IMG/VR virus record: IMGVR_UViG_3300046756_000259
Location: 1 to 20,707 of that record
Source of the DNA: a virus
DNA length: 20,707 nt
Strand: one strand, 5' to 3'
Shown here in pieces: positions 1 to 9,040 of this stretch. The notes beneath the pieces were generated by a model. The model saw nothing but the letters and a program-made list of their open reading frames with translations. It made no database searches and had not been told where the DNA came from. A program made the position numbers and the translations under genes. How positions within the stretch are numbered: the stretch's first letter is position 1; every line of letters begins with the position of its first letter.

Positions 1-1
1 A

Positions 2-3000
2 CCCAATAACAACTTCCCAGTCCTCAAACTAACTGCTACATTGCAGGTATCCAAAGCACGTCCTAGACTTAAGACTTGTATTAGAAATAAGCGTATCATT
101 GTACAGGCAAGTGGAACTACAACCGTTCCATTTAGAGGACAGGATTATGATGGAGAAAACATTCAGATTACTTCATATGCTGATGCATTTAAGTTGAAGT
201 ATGTCTATGAAGGTTCTGTCTCTGCTCCTCCAACTATTGATTCTGTTGGTGGTTTGGTAACAGGTACTGATGTTACTTCTAGATATATCTTTGATGATGG
301 TCAACGTGATACATACTACGATGTTTCTCGCATTACACTGAAACCTGGTCAAACTGCACCTTCAGGTCAGTTGGTTATTGCGTTCGATTACTTCGAGCAT
401 TCACAAGGAGATTTCTGTACGATTGATTCGTACCTCCATGAGGCAGGTGTACCTAATACCGAAGTTCCATCATTCAACTCTACTGTTAGTGGTCTCATCT
501 CCCTGAGAGATGCTATCGACTTTAGACCTAAAGTAGACAACTCTAACATTGTTTCTGGTTACTTGGATAAAACAATCCTATCCAGTAGTGGTTATATCTC
601 TTTCTCAGGCACCGCTGGAATCCCCGCTAGCACCCCTGCAGACGATGCTAACCTAAGTTATACAGTTAAGTACAATAAAACCCAATACCTGGACCGTATC
701 GACGGGGTGTTCCTTGATACTCAAGGTAATTTTATTGTTAAGAAAGGCAATTCTTCACTGAATCCTTCCAGACCTGAATCTATCAGTGATGCTATTTCAC
801 TATACTATCTGTATGTTCCTGCATATACTGACTCTAATAGAGATGTGAGAATCATTCCTGTAGAGAACAAGCGTTACACAATGAAGGACATTGGTAAACT
901 TGACAGTAGAATTGAGAGACTAGAATACTACACTTCACTGAGTGTTCTAGAACAGCAAGCACTTAATATGCAGATCACTGATGAAATTGGTCTTGATCGC
1001 TTTAAGTGTGGTTTCTTTGTAGATAATTTTGAAACTCATAGAGGTGATGTTAAATCTTTTGACCATAAATCTTCTATTGATACTCAGCAGTCTGTCCTTA
1101 GACCACAAGTAAATGAAGAAAGTTTAAATGTAAAAGAAGTAAACACCAGAAACGATCAGCGTGAAGTTGATGGTTATGTAATTAACAACGGTGTTATCTC
1201 ACTTCCATATAGTGAAGTTAAACTGGTAGGAAATAATTTTGCTACTAAGACAATTAACCCCAATCCATTTGTTGTCCTACAATACGTTGGCGATCTAGAT
1301 ATTACACCTAGAGTTGATTCTTGGTATGATAGATCAATTGTACCTCTAGTTACTGATAACAATACAAATCTATTTGTTCCTTTCCTTGCCAAGGATGATG
1401 TTGTGGAGGCATTCTCATGCATTTATAACTCATTTATTGTAACATGGTCTGGAGCAGAAAGATCATTCTTCAATATCAATCCACTATCTACTACAAATAG
1501 TGAGGTATCTAATTCCAGAATTGAATCTGCATCAGTTTCTAGTTCTTCAAACATTAGTCCACAGAATAATGAGACACCTAAAGGTGTTGCAACTAGTAGC
1601 AGACGTGGCAAGCAAATTGTAACTTCACTGAAGTATTTTGCTCGCAGCATCCCTGTTAAATTTACTATTCGTAGAATGAAACCAAAGACTGAAGTCTTTG
1701 TATATCTCGAAGGAAAGAATGTTGGTAGATGGGTCGCACCCGACTCTAGATTTACAGGAATTGCAGGTAACTCTGTTTCGGCATTTGCAGCACCAATTAT
1801 TACAGATGAAAGAGGCAATGCTTCTGGTGTTTTAATTGTTCCTGCTGGAGCTCCTCCAACATTTGCTACTACTTGGACAGGTGATGTATCTACAGTCTCA
1901 TATGATGAGAGCGGTGAAGATATCAGAATTACTACAGGCGAAAAGACTTTACGTTTTACATCTAGCAGTACTAATTCAGACAAGAACGCTGTAGAAACTT
2001 TTGCTGAGACTAAGTTCTATGCATCTGGTTTGCTTCCCGATAATCCTACATCTATTATTTCGACACAACCAGCATACTTCAAAGCAAATGAAGGTTTGCA
2101 GTTAGTTCAAAATAATACAGAGCAAGAACAGAAACCAAATCCTTTGGCACAAACTTTCAAGATTGAAGGTTTTGAAGGTGGTGTATTTACCACTGGTCTT
2201 GATCTATTCTTTGCTGAAAAGAGTGATACAGTTCCTTTGCGTGTTTACCTCACAGATGTTGAGTCAGAAAAACCAGGCAAGAACATTGTTCCAGGAACAG
2301 AAATTGTTATGGAACCCTATACTTATTTGAAAGTATACTTCTCTAATACTGTCACTGTTCTGAAAGGTGAAACTCTCACTGGCATCAATTCAAATGCTTC
2401 TGGTCCTATCCTTAAGATTTTTGATAAGAACGACAACGAAGTTACTATCTCCGAAGATAATGAGATTACATTAACAAACGAACAGGTCTATACTATTGTT
2501 CTTTCTAATCATAACGGTATCAACTTTACTCCAGATGAACGTTTAAGTATTGCTTCTATTATTACTTTCAATAATGCTAACAATACCGAAATTGTTTCAA
2601 GAATTGCAAAAGATTCTGGTGTTGTATCTGCTATCAATATCACCAACGTTGGTGATAACTATGACAGTGCTTCAGTAACTATTGAAAGTCCTAGTCTTCC
2701 AGGTGGAAACAATGCTACTGCAGCTGTATTTGTATCTGATAGCAAAATCTATGATTCTTTACTTACACTAGGAGGCAGAGGATATACCGAACCACCTTCT
2801 GTTGTTATTAGAGGTACAGGTACTGGTAATAGTGGTGCCGTAATCGAAACTGAAATTTCTATCACAGAACCAGCAGTTAGAATGGGTATTGCTGTTGACA
2901 CAGTTGGTAATGTACCTTCTGTTGTTGCCACTAAGTTTGAGTTTAATTACCCTGTATATCTTCTCAATAATACTGAGTATGCTCTAACAATTGAAACAGA

Positions 3001-4987
3001 TTCTCAGGACTATTTAATCTGGGCATCTAAACTAGGTGAAACTGAGGTTGCAACTAGTACTACTGTTACGACCAATCCATCTTTGGGTTCTGTATATAAA
3101 TCACAAAATACTAATAACTGGGTAGAAGATTTGTTTGAGGATGTCAAGTTTACTCTGTATCGTGCAGAGTTTGATACGACTAAAGATGCACAAGTTGAGA
3201 TTAAGAATACTCCTCTTGGATACAATACCATGCAGGTAGATCCTCTAGAGACATATGCATTCGCTAATGCCAATGCTACTTCATCTTTGTTTAAGAATAA
3301 TAACAATATTATTAAGGTATCACATAAGAATCATGGGTTTGAAGAAGATCAATCTTATGTTTTCTTTAGAAATTTAGTCTCTACTGCTGGATTTACTCAA
3401 GGTACTCTTAATAGTTCTTTGTTTAAAGTATCCAATGTAGGTGTTGATACTTTCACGGTCAGTGGAATTGGTAGAGCAGCAGACAGTATTTTTGGTGGTG
3501 GTTCAACTGGTTTGATTGCTGCCAATAAAAAGTATGAAAGATTGCTTGCTCAGATTTCTTACATTCAGACACCAGGAACAAATATTGATACTGAAGTCAA
3601 GACTACTAATATTATTCCTATTGACTCTAATACTCTAAACTACAATTCATATTCTGTATCGAATTATGAGAAAACTTTCTTGAATGAAGAACAGTTCTTT
3701 ATCAACCAGAAAGTAATTGCTTCTGGAGTAAACCAATTGATGAACAATTTAGATAATTCATTGGTATACAAACTGAGTCTTTCTACAACTAAGTCTTATC
3801 TCTCACCTGTTATTGATTTAAACAACTCAACCATTAAAATTTCTACTAATAGAATTGAAAATGCTGGTGGTAGCGAAGGTAGATATGGTAAGAGATATCA
3901 ACTCATTGAGTTGTATCCTGTTTATAAGTTTAATATTTCTGGCAATGTAGATCCAGATTCAGGTTTAATTATTCCTATTACTGCTGGACAGACAGTCAAT
4001 GGTATTGGAAACGATGCATTGAACATTGATCAGTCAGCAGCAAGCGGTGAAGTTGTACGATATGAATCTACTGGCAATACAGTATATGTTAAAGTTAAAA
4101 ACAATAGTGTATATCGCGGTGACGAAAACCTATACTTCTCACAACAATCATCTGAAAATGGTTCTTTAGGTAGTTCTAGTGTTGACCAAGATGGTAATCC
4201 AGTGTGGACACCATATACAATTACAATTTCTTCCAGTGGTCCTTTGGTTGAAAAACCAAATTTCGATTATAGAGAACTGATTACTGCTACAAATCCATCT
4301 AATGTAACAGAAACATATGATAATTTAATTTCTGGTACGACTGAATTGTGGGATGCTCCTACACAAGTATTGAAGTTGGAAAATGATAGACAACCTATCA
4401 ACAACAATTACACTGCTGACAATGGATCATCTGTATATGCGAGAGCACAGCAAATTGCTGATCAACCATCGGACATCTTTAGAGTAGGTGATCTAATTAA
4501 TTCTCCATCTATTAGAGTTGGATTTGAAAACTTCTTTGAAATTAAGAAGATTAATTATACTGATGGTATTGACTATGTTTCTGAAGACAGCACTTTAGAT
4601 AGTTCTGCTATTGCTAAGTATGTAACAAAAGAAATTATTCTGGACAAATCTGCTACAGCAATTGACGTTATTATTACCGCAAATCTTACTGACACTAAGA
4701 ATGTTAAGATGCTATATAAAACCAAGACTACTTCGGTACAGTCTAAGTTTGATGACATTGAATGGATTCTATTCAATGAAACAGGATACCCAGATGAGAT
4801 AAAAGTTGCTACTCCACAGAATGCAATTTCTGCACAAAAAGAAGAGCAATCTGCATATCAAGAATTCAGATATAGTATTAATACTTTAGATGAATTTACT
4901 TCATTCGGTATCAAAATTGCTATGCAAACAGATGATCCAGCATTTGTTCCTAAGATTCAAGATATTAGGGTGGTGTCGTCAAGATGA
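2..4987 (+). CDS. Large virion structural protein, DUF4815 / PLAQTF type (5' end missing)
   Basis: The frame is open from base 2 and continues without a stop to TGA at 4985-4987, so this is a C-terminal fragment of at least 1661 residues. The TTG at 41 is not a convincing start because coding sequence continues upstream of it. The early region has TSRYIFDDGQRDTYYD, FDYFEHSQGDF and LRDAIDFRP (503-529), which I recognise as the core of the DUF4815 phage structural family. A helical stretch follows near 900-1010 (RIERLEYYTSLSVLEQQAL). A middle beta region has IRRMKPKTEVFVYLEG (about 1660-1710), and NPLAQTFKI with GGVFTTGLDLFFAEK (2138-2220) is the virion beta domain usually found downstream. Two GSGY-like turns lie at 2660 and 2783. 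The C-terminal part (about 3540-4980) is beta-rich and not recognised. Its stop codon overlaps the start of the next gene (ATGA). It is probably a baseplate-peripheral or fibre-attachment protein of the virion; the exact role is inferred. Confidence 0.85.
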   Translation, partial: PNNNFPVLKLTATLQVSKARPRLKTCIRNKRIIVQASGTTTVPFRGQDYDGENIQITSYADAFKLKYVYEGSVSAPPTIDSVGGLVTGTDVTSRYIFDDGQRDTYYDVSRITLKPGQTAPSGQLVIAFDYFEHSQGDFCTIDSYLHEAGVPNTEVPSFNSTVSGLISLRDAIDFRPKVDNSNIVSGYLDKTILSSSGYISFSGTAGIPASTPADDANLSYTVKYNKTQYLDRIDGVFLDTQGNFIVKKGNSSLNPSRPESISDAISLYYLYVPAYTDSNRDVRIIPVENKRYTMKDIGKLDSRIERLEYYTSLSVLEQQALNMQITDEIGLDRFKCGFFVDNFETHRGDVKSFDHKSSIDTQQSVLRPQVNEESLNVKEVNTRNDQREVDGYVINNGVISLPYSEVKLVGNNFATKTINPNPFVVLQYVGDLDITPRVDSWYDRSIVPLVTDNNTNLFVPFLAKDDVVEAFSCIYNSFIVTWSGAERSFFNINPLSTTNSEVSNSRIESASVSSSSNISPQNNETPKGVATSSRRGKQIVTSLKYFARSIPVKFTIRRMKPKTEVFVYLEGKNVGRWVAPDSRFTGIAGNSVSAFAAPIITDERGNASGVLIVPAGAPPTFATTWTGDVSTVSYDESGEDIRITTGEKTLRFTSSSTNSDKNAVETFAETKFYASGLLPDNPTSIISTQPAYFKANEGLQLVQNNTEQEQKPNPLAQTFKIEGFEGGVFTTGLDLFFAEKSDTVPLRVYLTDVESEKPGKNIVPGTEIVMEPYTYLKVYFSNTVTVLKGETLTGINSNASGPILKIFDKNDNEVTISEDNEITLTNEQVYTIVLSNHNGINFTPDERLSIASIITFNNANNTEIVSRIAKDSGVVSAINITNVGDNYDSASVTIESPSLPGGNNATAAVFVSDSKIYDSLLTLGGRGYTEPPSVVIRGTGTGNSGAVIETEISITEPAVRMGIAVDTVGNVPSVVATKFEFNYPVYLLNNTEYALTIETDSQDYLIWASKLGETEVATSTTVTTNPSLGSVYKSQNTNNWVEDLFEDVKFTLYRAEFDTTKDAQVEIKNTPLGYNTMQVDPLETYAFANANATSSLFKNNNNIIKVSHKNHGFEEDQSYVFFRNLVSTAGFTQGTLNSSLFKVSNVGVDTFTVSGIGRAADSIFGGGSTGLIAANKKYERLLAQISYIQTPGTNIDTEVKTTNIIPIDSNTLNYNSYSVSNYEKTFLNEEQFFINQKVIASGVNQLMNNLDNSLVYKLSLSTTKSYLSPVIDLNNSTIKISTNRIENAGGSEGRYGKRYQLIELYPVYKFNISGNVDPDSGLIIPITAGQTVNGIGNDALNIDQSAASGEVVRYESTGNTVYVKVKNNSVYRGDENLYFSQQSSENGSLGSSSVDQDGNPVWTPYTITISSSGPLVEKPNFDYRELITATNPSNVTETYDNLISGTTELWDAPTQVLKLENDRQPINNNYTADNGSSVYARAQQIADQPSDIFRVGDLINSPSIRVGFENFFEIKKINYTDGIDYVSEDSTLDSSAIAKYVTKEIILDKSATAIDVIITANLTDTKNVKMLYKTKTTSVQSKFDDIEWILFNETGYPDEIKVATPQNAISAQKEEQSAYQEFRYSINTLDEFTSFGIKIAMQTDDPAFVPKIQDIRVVSSR
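2620..2880 (+). repeat. GSGY-type beta module pair in the first structural protein
   Basis: Two successive units have the pattern I-x-V/L-G-x-x-Y-x-x-(A/P)-x-V-x-I: NVGDNYDSASVTI with Tyr at 2660, and GGRGYTEPPSVVI with Tyr at 2783. Each is followed by a Gly/Asn-rich loop. The same module recurs in the 1295-aa protein and in the giant fibre protein downstream. This looks like a small structural module rather than an active site. Confidence 0.7.
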
Positions 4988-5166
4988 TGAAAGTCCAGGG
5001 TCACGACCATCTTTATCGTGACCCCAATACTGGTGCGATAATTAACACACAAACTCCACCTTCTAAAGTATTATCTTCTGCCATAAATGACATAAATACT
5101 TTGAAGAAAGAACTATATGAAATTAAACAACTCTTAAAAGAGATAGTACGAAATGGGAATTCTTAG
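4984..5166 (+). CDS. Small 60-aa coiled-coil protein, conserved hypothetical
   Basis: The gene starts with ATG at 4984, inside the ATGA overlap with the upstream stop, and its last 14 bases overlap the next gene. It encodes 60 residues. The N-terminal half reads MMKVQGHDHLYRDPNTGAII, an H-x-x-L-Y-R-D-x-x-(T/S)-G-A-I pattern that I associate with small uncharacterised proteins of T4-like cyanophages. The C-terminal half (about residues 30-56, LSSAINDINTLKKELYEIKQ and onward) is a clear amphipathic helix with leucine/isoleucine heptads, so it probably oligomerises or binds a helix of a neighbour. Tight coupling to two structural genes suggests a minor structural or assembly role. No function is assigned. 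Overlap on both sides and a sensible protein sequence make it a real gene rather than chance. Confidence 0.75.
   Translation: MMKVQGHDHLYRDPNTGAIINTQTPPSKVLSSAINDINTLKKELYEIKQLLKEIVRNGNS
5091..5098 (+). promoter_or_regulatory. Candidate T4-like late promoter box (CATAAATA) inside the small ORF
   Basis: CATAAATA matches the NATAAATA late-promoter consensus described for T4-like cyanophages (TATAAATA in T4). It lies 54 bases before the ATG at 5153, so transcription starting about 10 to 13 bases downstream would leave a short leader for the 1295-aa gene. A near match (CATAAATG) sits directly before it at 5082-5089. By eye the core TAAATA occurs only here and at 9552-9557. The site is also coding (Ile-Asn-Asp-Ile-Asn), so chance cannot be excluded. 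Confidence 0.45.
5136..5143 (+). promoter_or_regulatory. Ribosome binding site for the 1295-aa gene
   Basis: The purine run AAAAGAGA ends 9 bases before the ATG at 5153 and lies inside the 3' end of the small upstream gene. It supports choosing ATG 5153 as the start, giving the product MGILRNVAKSDTF. Confidence 0.5.
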
Positions 5167-8100
5167 AAACGTAGCTAAATCTGACACCTTTGAACGTCAA
5201 AGGCAAACTATCAACCAGATTGCTCAAGATATTTACAATCTTGGTGGTGGTGGATCTGATTTGTCTACTGGTCTTCTAAGACTTGGAAATGGAAGTAGAA
5301 CAGAACCTTCATTGTCATTTGCAAATGACACATCGGTTGGTATCTATAGACCAGACACAAAGAAACTGGCATTTGTAAATGATGGCAAAAAACTACAGCA
5401 GTTGCAGAACGAAGCATCGCTGTTTTATAGAAATTTAATTCTACAAAAAAATATTCTTCACAGTGAAGGTTTATCCATCACTGCTAAAGGTCAAGATTAT
5501 GATGAGGGATCTTATCAAGATATTGCCGCTATTGGTGGTACTGGTCAGGCAGGAACATTAGACCTAACAGTATCTGGTTTTGATGGAACTACAACTCCTG
5601 GTTCTGGATATACTTACGTATCTGGTGGACTTGGTGGTGGTGGTACAGAATCATACCAAGGAGTTCAATTAGTTGGTGGTAACGGTTCTGGTATTGAAGT
5701 CGAAGTTGTTCATGAATCTGGTTCATTTACATCTACAGTAGTATCTGATTATGGATCTGGATATCAAATAAATGACGTTTTAACATTACCAGTACAAGTA
5801 ACTGGTGCTACTGGTACTGCAGATTCAGGTGGTAGTACTATTGTGATGTCCAGTAATGCTGGAATGTTTACTGGATGGACTTGGACACAAACTGGAGGAA
5901 CTGCTACATTTGATCCCCCAACAGACCTTGATGGTAACGCCGAACCAATTATCGTTCAAACTGTTGACGATTTAAGTGGAACTGATATTGATATCAACGG
6001 AACTTGTACCGCTACTGGTACGGTAACGTTTACTCTTACTCCACCGTGGGGTAATGGTGGTTCTGGATATGCATTTACAATTGATGTTCTTGGTATTATC
6101 ACAGAAGCTACTGTAAATCAAGCAGGTGAAGGTTACTCTGTTGGAGATACTTTAAGTATCTTTAATTTAGATCTAACAGCAGCAATTCCTTATCTTGTAA
6201 CAACAGTACAATACATTAAACCTGTTTTTGATGCAACTGTTCCATCAGGAACTTTTGTGGCAGGTCAAAATTATAATTTCTCACAGGAAGATGCATTAAA
6301 TCCAGGAACATTTGCTAATGTTGCTGTAGTATGTGAAGAAGTATATGACAATGGATCTGAAATTGTCACAGTTACTTTTACTATGGTTGATACGAACGAA
6401 TCTATCAACCAAGGAGATTTGTTTGGTTCTCTAGAAGTTACTGAGATTTCTAGTCCTAATAGATTCCTCATCGATCTGGATGAAGCAGATGCTGGCACTG
6501 ATCCATTTCTATATCCAGACTTAACTCTATTTGTTAATAACAAATATGAATTTGATTGGTCTAATGCATCTAGTCACCCATTTAGATTCTCTATCCACCC
6601 TGATGGTATTCACAACAAATATGAAGAAAGTATAACTGTTGTTGAAGATTCGCTTACTATTACAGTATCGGATGCTTCTTCTATTTTAGTTGGAATGACT
6701 GTCGTTAAAGATACTGAAAATGCAGGTCTTAATGATAGCGGTGATGTGGATGGGGAGGCAGTTGTAGAAGCAGTTAATGGTAATGTAATTACTCTAAGTG
6801 CTCCAGTTACTAGTTCTGGTACTATGCCAGTTATTATTGCTGGTGTAAAGTATGAAGGTTCTGAAGTAGACTATGATGATAGTAATAGCAAGACTACTAT
6901 TGCTGGAAATGATGCAACCCCAACAACGCTATATTACTACTGCGAAGTCCACCCAAACATGGCAGGTTTGACTGGTCAACGTGCTGAAGTAACCATTGAT
7001 CCTAATAATACTAAAGTATTTGGTAGTGGTTTTCAACTTCTAGTAACGTCAATTGTTTCAACAGATAATGTTACTCTAGATGTAAGTAGTGGCGGTGTAA
7101 CTGCTTTAGTGGTTACTGCAGATGATGTTCAATCCACAACTGCTACTATACCTACAATAGATGTAGAAGAACTGAACGTTGATACTGATGGTAAGGTTAA
7201 TACAGAATATATTCTGTCTCCTACATCAATGAAGATTGAAACTACTGGTCTTTTGAGTCCATTCAATCTTAAAACTGCAAAAGTTAATTTCACAACTCCA
7301 GGTTCAACTGATCTAGTAAACATTGAAATTTTTACTGACACTGGAGATGTAGTTACATCGGGTCAATTCAAAACTACTGGAGTATTTAATTCCAGTGATC
7401 TACTAAAGATCGATGGTAATAAAATTGAAGCACAGGGTACTAGCGATCTTCTTTTAGATCCTGCACCAAATAGAGTTGCTATCATTGGTGGTACACAGGC
7501 ATTACAAATTCCTGCAGGTAACACTGCTGCTCGTCCTGCACTTGGTCTGACTAATGATGGTGCTATTAGATATAACACCCAGACTACTCAGTATGAAGGT
7601 TATAGTTCAGCAACTACTTCTTGGTCTTCTCTTGGAGGAATTCGAGATCTAGACGGTAATACTTATATTACTGCAGAAGAATCGGTTGGTGCTAATGATG
7701 ATACTTTCTACATCTATAACGGTAATAGTAATACCTTAAAAATTACTCCAACAAAATTTAAGTTTGAAGAATTAAAGCAGATTGCATCTCTCAATACATC
7801 TGCTCCAACATATACTGAATGGTTCTCTAACACACCTGTAACTCTAGGTCAATACCTCAAGCACAGAAATAACATTTATGAAGTAACTGTTGCTGGCATT
7901 ACTGCTACTGATGGCAATGCTCCAACGCATACAACAGGTGCTCAACCAAACAATACTTCAGAACTGACATTTTACACTACGGCAGTAGGAAATCTTCTAT
8001 TCCAAGAAATTGATGAAGTACAAATTGACCCATTTGGTGATACATATCTAACTGTATCTGGAGATCTGAGACTCAGAAATAATGTTGTTGCTACAGACAT

Positions 8101-9040
8101 CAATGACTTGATTCTGAGACCTAATGCTGGTAAGAAAGTTGTTGTTGATGCAACTAGTACGCTAGTTTTACCTGTTGGTAATGAAAACGAAAGAGGTGCT
8201 GCCCAAACAGGTTCAGTAAGATTTAATACAACATCTCTACAGTATGAAGGTTATGACGGCAATAACTGGGGTTCTCTTGGTGGCGTCAAAGACGTTGATC
8301 AGAACACCTATATCATTCCTGAGACTGCACCTGGTGCCAACGAAAATATTCTTTACTTCTACAACAACGGTGTTAACACCGTCCAGTTAAGTACGTCTTC
8401 ACTTGACCTGACAAATATTGATAGTATTACTTCAATCAATAATACATCTCTCGGATTTGAATTTAAGACACTTACTGCAGATAATGGTTCTACTGTTCTA
8501 CAGAACACATCTGCTGATGAGACTTTCCTTTACAACACCAAACAATACTTTAAGTTTGGTATGTCAGCAGGTCTTACAGTTGACCCACTGGTTGTCCTAG
8601 AAGATAATGGAGATATTTTCTACAATACAGGATTTGGTACTGGTAACGAAACTCCACTCAAATTATTGAATTCTAGTCTCACTGACTTTGAACTAAAAGA
8701 TTATAAGGTACAGACTAGTACACTTGAACTTGTAAAAGGTACACTTGATGTTGGTTCAGCACTTCTTTATAATACTACAACATCTAAAGGTTGTAAATTG
8801 ATGGTAATTTTGGAGAATACTATTTCCAATAAATCATCGTTCATGGAATTCAATGTTATTGATGATGGTACTGAAGTATTCTATAACGAATACGCTGGTG
8901 TAAATACTAGTGAAGATGCTGCAACTGCAGTATTTGATATTGACGTTGATAACAACGCTAGAATTACATTTACATTGACTGAAGATCATACTCTTAATGA
9001 TAATATTAAAATCACTGTTGTTGCTCAAATTCTAAAGTAA
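5153..9040 (+). CDS. Fibre-like virion protein with embedded cupredoxin-like domain (1295 aa)
   Basis: The ATG at 5153 follows a purine-rich Shine-Dalgarno at 5136-5143; the stop is TAA 9038-9040. The N-terminus has a short amphipathic segment (DTFERQRQTINQIAQDIYNLG) and then a phage-type module (LLRLGNGSRTEPSLSF, DTSVGIYRPD). GSGY modules follow (P149GSGYTYVSG, about residue 200 YGSGYQINDVL, about 324 AGEGYSVGDTL). Residues about 460-615 look like a cupredoxin: H475 in ASSHPFRFS, then C597, H600 and M603 in YYYCEVHPNMAG, with an extra segment of about 70 residues (493-564) between the ligands. Two copies of a GxxR(Y/F)NT..xQYEGY..W.SLGG..D.D.NTYI module begin near residues 803 and 1020. An AG.T...APTHTTG module lies near 899-940. 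The last 130 residues form a compact beta domain ending in ITVVAQILK. It is probably a virion-surface fibre or baseplate-appended protein; function is inferred from composition and neighbours. Confidence 0.85.
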   Translation: MGILRNVAKSDTFERQRQTINQIAQDIYNLGGGGSDLSTGLLRLGNGSRTEPSLSFANDTSVGIYRPDTKKLAFVNDGKKLQQLQNEASLFYRNLILQKNILHSEGLSITAKGQDYDEGSYQDIAAIGGTGQAGTLDLTVSGFDGTTTPGSGYTYVSGGLGGGGTESYQGVQLVGGNGSGIEVEVVHESGSFTSTVVSDYGSGYQINDVLTLPVQVTGATGTADSGGSTIVMSSNAGMFTGWTWTQTGGTATFDPPTDLDGNAEPIIVQTVDDLSGTDIDINGTCTATGTVTFTLTPPWGNGGSGYAFTIDVLGIITEATVNQAGEGYSVGDTLSIFNLDLTAAIPYLVTTVQYIKPVFDATVPSGTFVAGQNYNFSQEDALNPGTFANVAVVCEEVYDNGSEIVTVTFTMVDTNESINQGDLFGSLEVTEISSPNRFLIDLDEADAGTDPFLYPDLTLFVNNKYEFDWSNASSHPFRFSIHPDGIHNKYEESITVVEDSLTITVSDASSILVGMTVVKDTENAGLNDSGDVDGEAVVEAVNGNVITLSAPVTSSGTMPVIIAGVKYEGSEVDYDDSNSKTTIAGNDATPTTLYYYCEVHPNMAGLTGQRAEVTIDPNNTKVFGSGFQLLVTSIVSTDNVTLDVSSGGVTALVVTADDVQSTTATIPTIDVEELNVDTDGKVNTEYILSPTSMKIETTGLLSPFNLKTAKVNFTTPGSTDLVNIEIFTDTGDVVTSGQFKTTGVFNSSDLLKIDGNKIEAQGTSDLLLDPAPNRVAIIGGTQALQIPAGNTAARPALGLTNDGAIRYNTQTTQYEGYSSATTSWSSLGGIRDLDGNTYITAEESVGANDDTFYIYNGNSNTLKITPTKFKFEELKQIASLNTSAPTYTEWFSNTPVTLGQYLKHRNNIYEVTVAGITATDGNAPTHTTGAQPNNTSELTFYTTAVGNLLFQEIDEVQIDPFGDTYLTVSGDLRLRNNVVATDINDLILRPNAGKKVVVDATSTLVLPVGNENERGAAQTGSVRFNTTSLQYEGYDGNNWGSLGGVKDVDQNTYIIPETAPGANENILYFYNNGVNTVQLSTSSLDLTNIDSITSINNTSLGFEFKTLTADNGSTVLQNTSADETFLYNTKQYFKFGMSAGLTVDPLVVLEDNGDIFYNTGFGTGNETPLKLLNSSLTDFELKDYKVQTSTLELVKGTLDVGSALLYNTTTSKGCKLMVILENTISNKSSFMEFNVIDDGTEVFYNEYAGVNTSEDAATAVFDIDVDNNARITFTLTEDHTLNDNIKITVVAQILK
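5580..6170 (+). repeat. GSGY-type glycine-rich beta modules in the 1295-aa protein
   Basis: Three units carry the G-x-G-Y signature: PGSGYTYVSGG (from 5597), DYGSGYQINDVLTLP (about 5740-5785) and QAGEGYSVGDTLSIF (about 6119-6163). They are separated by Gly/Thr-rich beta sequence. The second and third have the G-Y-x-x-x-D-x-L variant. They match the modules in the flanking large structural proteins. Confidence 0.65.
6510..7000 (+). other. Cupredoxin-like (type-1 copper site) domain
   Basis: The translated segment has a beta strand (TLFVNNKYEFDW), then S-S-H-P-F-R-F-S with His475 (codon 6575-6577), and later L-Y-Y-Y-C-E-V-H-P-N-M-A-G with Cys597 (6941-6943), His600 (6950-6952) and Met603 (6959-6961). 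The order His ... Cys-x2-His-x2-Met is the four-ligand set of a type-1 copper centre, with the loop spacing of amicyanin (C-T-P-H-P-F-M). An intervening segment of about 70 residues (6629-6841) makes the His-to-Cys distance 122 residues, against roughly 40 in amicyanin. I recall SSHP..F..YYYC..H..M segments in other marine phage virion proteins. Copper binding is an inference. Confidence 0.6.
7550..8395 (+). repeat. Tandem pair of RYNT-QYEGY-SLGG fibre modules
   Basis: The first copy, from about 7559, has GAIRYNTQTTQYEGY, SWSSLGGIRDLDGNTYI and FYIYNGNSNTLKI. The second copy, from about 8210, has GSVRFNTTSLQYEGY, NWGSLGGVKDVDQNTYI and LYFYNNGVNTVQL. The spacing between equivalent residues (A804, S1021) is 217 residues. 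Each is preceded by a similar DLLLDPAPNRV / DLILRPNAGKKV segment and an LxIPxGN / LVLPVGN strand. This is an internal duplication in a phage fibre protein. Confidence 0.8.

Noticed and set aside
41-43. TTG as start of the first gene
   Set aside because: The frame stays open and protein-like back to base 2, so the gene begins before the window and the TTG is an internal Leu codon.
1423-1983. 186-codon open frame on the - strand
   Set aside because: It lies wholly inside the well-supported first structural gene on the + strand, has no recognisable domain or start signal, and its sequence is what the reverse complement of that Ser/Thr/Val-rich gene gives.
5153-9040. 1295-aa protein as a functional electron carrier taken from the host
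   Set aside because: The copper-type signature is embedded in a fibre-like virion protein with no signal peptide, and only the ligand set is seen. A host-derived photosynthesis role is not supported.
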